Positions 63,868-64,000 of a DNA stretch of 64,000 bases are shown here, piece after piece. The notes beneath the pieces are model-generated. The model saw only the letters and a program-made list of their open reading frames with translations. It made no database searches and had not been told where the DNA came from. Position 1 is the stretch's first letter. Every line of letters begins with the position of its first letter. The position numbers were made by a program, and so were the translations under genes. The stretch covers positions 124,001 through 188,000 of the forward strand of contig NZ_BJLQ01000002.1 of assembly GCF_006538725.1 (NCBI RefSeq), read 5' to 3'. Source of the DNA: Cellulomonas gelida (GTDB lineage Bacteria; Actinomycetota; Actinomycetes; Actinomycetales; Cellulomonadaceae).

Positions 63868-64000
63868 ATGCGCGCTCCCACACCCCGTGCCGTGGGCCTC
63901 CTCACGGCGGCCGCCGCCGTGGCGCTGATCCCCCTCGCCCGCACGTGGGGCCTGCAGTGGGGCGCCAGCGAGGACGAGCTCGACACCGGCCTCGCCGGCG
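63868..64000 (+). CDS. Start of a membrane-anchored SRPBCC-like protein (cut by window end)
   Basis: The 44 visible codons start MRAPTPRAVGLLTAAAAVALIPLARTWG, a hydrophobic N-terminal segment, then LQWGASEDELDTGLAG. The RWGAxxxE-type motif after a membrane helix is what I recognise from actinobacterial SRPBCC-domain proteins, but the domain itself lies outside. The 159-nt gap to the ligase start holds nothing else recognised. Confidence 0.6.
   Translation, partial: MRAPTPRAVGLLTAAAAVALIPLARTWGLQWGASEDELDTGLAG

Noticed and set aside
1..64000. Insertion sequences, prophage genes, CRISPR arrays or rRNA
   Set aside because: Looked for transposase, integrase, phage structural and cas motifs and spaced repeats; none were seen.

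Overview
The window is very GC-rich (low to mid 70s percent by eye) and carries a complete Pup-proteasome gene set, the mycothiol gene mshC and a dense arabinoxylan-oligosaccharide locus. This points to an actinobacterium of the Cellulomonas type (Micrococcales). Genus is inferred from gene content and codon style; no database search was run.

Left part (1-19139): the Pup-proteasome neighbourhood. On the minus strand lie pup-prcB-prcA-pafA (pafA runs off the left edge), then dop, mpa, trmI and an M50 site-2 protease. A large zinc-ribbon membrane protein sits on the plus strand between pup and dop. Next come a RecB-type nuclease, a HAD phosphatase, a small lipoprotein, a PAC2 protein, mshC, a CorA transporter and uppP. 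From memory, this matches the conserved stretch Rv2097c to Rv2136c of Mycobacterium tuberculosis. Many of these genes appear leaderless: a TAnnnT -10 box ends 6-8 nt before the start codon.

19225-36344: housekeeping and accessory genes. A minus-strand operon at 26610-20260 starts with a SAM-IV-type riboswitch, then a TcyP-like cystine symporter and two large exported proteins. After it come a small acidic protein, a DUF5703 protein, an M20 peptidase, an M3 peptidase, an ACT protein coupled to a malate/lactate dehydrogenase-like protein, alanine dehydrogenase, a fructosamine kinase, an AI-2E-type permease and tRNA-Leu(GAG).

36436-49507: an (arabino)xylan-oligosaccharide locus arranged around one regulatory region (42461-42886). 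To the left run lacI, a GH51 arabinofuranosidase and a single frame joining a GH43 and a GH39 xylosidase. To the right run a sugar-binding lipoprotein, two permeases, a YesL-like membrane protein and a GH120 xylosidase. No transport ATPase is present, so a shared MsiK-type ATPase elsewhere is likely.

49527-64000: an alpha/beta hydrolase with a small partner, a complete type I Wadjet (JetABCD) anti-plasmid system at 50828-57636, a luciferase-like oxidoreductase, an ATP-grasp protein, and a luciferase-like/FAD-oxidase fusion divergent from an HxlR regulator with a palindromic operator between them. The window ends with an ATP-dependent DNA ligase and the start of an SRPBCC-like protein. No insertion sequences, integrases, rRNA or CRISPR arrays were seen.
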